Below are positions 6,761-7,901 of a stretch of DNA of 7,901 nt, in pieces. How positions within the stretch are numbered: the first letter of the stretch is position 1; the number at the start of each line of letters is the position of its first letter. Source of the stretch: Chloroflexota bacterium (lineage in GTDB: Bacteria > Chloroflexota > UBA6077 > FW602-bin22 > JACPQP01); NCBI GenBank assembly GCA_016190465.1, contig JACPQP010000146.1:1-7901 (forward strand), given 5' to 3'. The notes under the pieces are model-generated. The model had not been told where the DNA came from and searched no databases. It worked only from the letters and a program-made list of their open reading frames with translations. The position numbers were made by a program, and so were the translations under genes.

Positions 6761-6767
6761 CTCCTTT
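6761..6767 (-). promoter_or_regulatory. Shine-Dalgarno of acsA
   Basis: AAAGGAG on the minus strand lies 10 nt before the ATG at 6750, supporting this start for acsA. Confidence 0.75.
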
Positions 6768-6818
6768 GTGAAGAAGTCTATAGTGAAGCTGTCTGGGCTC
6801 CAGGGACACGGAGTCGGA

Positions 6819-6935
6819 AACCGCAGATGAACGCAGAGACACGCAGATAGGGGCCGCCCTCACCCCTCGCTGCCGTTCCTGATCTGGTCCCCGGGGGAGA
6901 GGGGTAGGGGGTGAGGGCGGCGTTCATCTGCGGTT
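6819..6935. repeat. 117-bp nested palindrome in the acsA leader
   Basis: The outer arms AACCGCAGATGAACG (6819-6833) and CGTTCATCTGCGGTT (6921-6935) are perfect 15-bp complements. An inner perfect pair follows: GCCGCCCTCACCCC (6853-6866) with GGGGTGAGGGCGGC (6908-6921). The interior contains a third, G-rich hairpin word, CCCCGGGGGAGAGGGG. Two dispersed repeat families are thus combined in one symmetric, MITE-like unit. There is no coding capacity. Confidence 0.85.
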
Positions 6936-6993
6936 ACCGTCTGCCCAGCCGCCGAATCAAGGCGCCCAGCAAGCCGTACGGCCAGTGCGGATG

Positions 6994-7023
6994 ATGCTAG
7001 CACAGGGGTTCGCGGGCTGTCAA
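6994..7023 (-). promoter_or_regulatory. Extended -10 promoter, probably for acsA
   Basis: On the minus strand a perfect TTGACA -35 (7018-7023) is followed by 18 nt and TAGCAT (6994-6999), preceded by TGC, an extended -10 element. The predicted start near 6987 gives an acsA leader of about 237 nt that includes the whole nested palindrome. No other minus-strand gene lies between it and acsA. Confidence 0.6.
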
Positions 7024-7062
7024 ACCGTTCTGGCCCTCTGGCTGACCCGCGCTCCTGCGGGG

Positions 7063-7102
7063 CCCCTCTCCCCGTGGGAGAGGGGTAGGGGGTGAGGGCG
7101 GC
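7063..7102. repeat. CCCCTCTCCC/GGGAGAGGGG hairpin repeat
   Basis: The arms CCCCTCTCCC (7063-7072) and GGGAGAGGGG (7076-7085) are perfect 10-bp complements around CGT, followed by TAGGGGGTGAGGGCGGC. The 27 bp at 7076-7102 are identical to 6895-6921 in the acsA leader palindrome. It lies 25 bp beyond the amidase stop codon and could mark the 3' end of that transcript, but it lacks a T-run. Confidence 0.8.
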
Positions 7103-7127
7103 CCCTCTGGACGAAGATGGTTACCGT

Positions 7128-7901
7128 TTACGAGCCGACGCCCGGCAAGAAGATCGTCGAGCGGGGGGCGACGATGGCGATGTCGGCCATCCCCGCCTGC
7201 GCCTCGGTCCACGCCTGCAACTCCTGAACCAGACCCGCCCAGATCTGGCGTGAACGCCGCTCCCTCAGCCTCACTTGCCCGACGATCGTCGCCGATTGCC
7301 CGGGCTCCAGCGCGTCCGGCAGGCCCCAGCGATAGGGGTGATCCATACCGCCGATCGGCCCCGGCGGTGAGATCTCCACGCCGACGCGCCACGCTTCGCG
7401 GATCTCGGCGTAGCCGCGACTCTTGTAGCTCTCGGACTCCTGGTACAGCATCCCCGGGGCCGGCTGCTGCGTCACCATGATCCCGGTGCCAACGTTGCGC
7501 ACCGTCACCTCGACCACGATGGTCTCGTTGAGCGACTGTGCGCTCACGGAGGAGAGGATCGTGGTTGGCCGGAACCGGACGCCGGTGATCTGGCCGGCCG
7601 GCGTCGGCACCCTTCCGTCCAGGTTCCAGAGGACGTCGCCGCGCAGCCCGGGGAGGTGCGCATACAGGGTATCGCCCGGACAGGTCGTGGCGTTCACGTC
7701 GCGGTGGCCGCAGAGGTTCGGATAGTTGCCGTCGACGAAATAGGTGCTGCCGTGGGGATTCACATATTGCCCCTGCCAGGCGATGAGGCGAGCTAGCGAC
7801 TGCTTCATCGCCAGGGGGAGCGGATCCCGATTCACCGAGTAGTCGCCGATACACCCGATGCCGAGACTGCCATAGTTGAAGCCGAGGGCGTGCCCACCGA
7901 C
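7128..7901 (-). CDS. PGRP/amidase_2-type N-acetylmuramoyl-L-alanine amidase, 3' part
   Basis: The 257 visible residues form the C-terminal part of a peptidoglycan-recognition or amidase_2 domain protein, which cleaves the bond between MurNAc and L-Ala in peptidoglycan and so acts outside the membrane. The frame stays open to the window edge, and family sequence (GGHALGFNYGSLGIGCIGDY) continues upstream of the internal GTG at 7835, so the start lies outside. Two of the three expected zinc ligands are seen in GHRDVNATTCPG: visible His66 and Cys74, with the 8-residue spacing known for zinc-binding PGRPs. The first His would be upstream. After this domain comes an extension of about 165 residues predicted by eye to be beta-rich (TIVVEVTVRNVGTG, YRWGLPDALEPGQSATIVG), like Ig or CARDB-type modules that bind surfaces. 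The protein ends in IFLPGVGS. Signal peptide and full architecture cannot be seen. Remodelling or predatory lytic roles are both possible. Confidence 0.85.
   Translation of the reverse strand, partial: VGGHALGFNYGSLGIGCIGDYSVNRDPLPLAMKQSLARLIAWQGQYVNPHGSTYFVDGNYPNLCGHRDVNATTCPGDTLYAHLPGLRGDVLWNLDGRVPTPAGQITGVRFRPTTILSSVSAQSLNETIVVEVTVRNVGTGIMVTQQPAPGMLYQESESYKSRGYAEIREAWRVGVEISPPGPIGGMDHPYRWGLPDALEPGQSATIVGQVRLRERRSRQIWAGLVQELQAWTEAQAGMADIAIVAPRSTIFLPGVGS

Larger units (their letters stand above)
6751..7127. other. 377-bp intergenic region: acsA leader, promoter and repeats
   Basis: No credible gene is seen on either strand. Reading toward acsA, the region holds a hairpin repeat (7063-7102), a strong promoter candidate (6994-7023) and a nested palindrome (6819-6935). 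It ends with a short stretch carrying TATAGA (6777-6782) between two CTTCAC words, then the acsA Shine-Dalgarno. I see no riboswitch or T-box architecture that I can name. Confidence 0.7.

Noticed and set aside
6777..6782. TATAGA as the -10 of a proximal acsA promoter
   Set aside because: No convincing -35 is found at the right distance, and the site at 6994-7023 is far better. It is kept only as a possible alternative.
7063..7085. Intrinsic terminator for the amidase gene
   Set aside because: The stem is strong, but neither side has a T-run and the same hairpin occurs as a dispersed repeat inside coding sequence, so it is called a repeat only.

Overview
This is a GC-rich bacterial window with six protein genes and an unusually dense population of short palindromic repeats. 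The base composition (by eye about two thirds G+C, with G/C-rich third codon positions) and the repeat families suggest a member of the Chloroflexota, perhaps near the Thermomicrobia. The repeat families are GACGGGGC arrays, CCCCTCTCC/GGAGAGGGG hairpins followed by GGGGGTGAGG, GGGGCGAACC palindromes, and the GTTCATCTGCGGT word. The lineage call is an inference from these repeats and gene content. No rRNA or other marker is present.

Left part (1-1022): a repeat copy at the window edge, a well-formed sigma70-like promoter (TTGACG, 17 nt, TAGACT), and an HpcH/HpaI-type aldolase gene that very probably starts at a TTG codon behind a strong Shine-Dalgarno. The gene runs straight into a 51-bp palindrome that overlaps its stop codon.

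Middle part (1023-4766, + strand): a compact three-gene cluster of a family 2 glycosyltransferase, a family 4 glycosyltransferase and an MFS transporter. The tight spacing suggests one transcript, plausibly for making or handling a surface or secreted glycan or glycolipid. A remnant of a dispersed repeat lies at the GT2/GT4 junction. Both of the last two genes carry in-frame repeat insertions: a 96-bp palindrome made of 8-bp units in the GT4, and an array of six roughly 45-bp hairpin units in the central loop of the transporter.

Right part (4774-7901, - strand): a complete acetyl-CoA synthetase gene (acsA), convergent with the transporter gene at only 7 bp. Upstream of it lies a 377-bp region with a nested palindrome and a strong promoter candidate (TTGACA, 18 nt, TGC-TAGCAT). 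Further right is the 3' part of a PGRP/amidase_2-type peptidoglycan amidase gene with a C-terminal beta-rich extension, cut by the window edge.

No CRISPR array, transposase, tRNA or rRNA was seen. The enzymes look conventional. The most interesting signal is the behaviour of the repeats: they sit in coding regions without breaking frame, at a stop codon, at a gene junction, and between a promoter and its gene.
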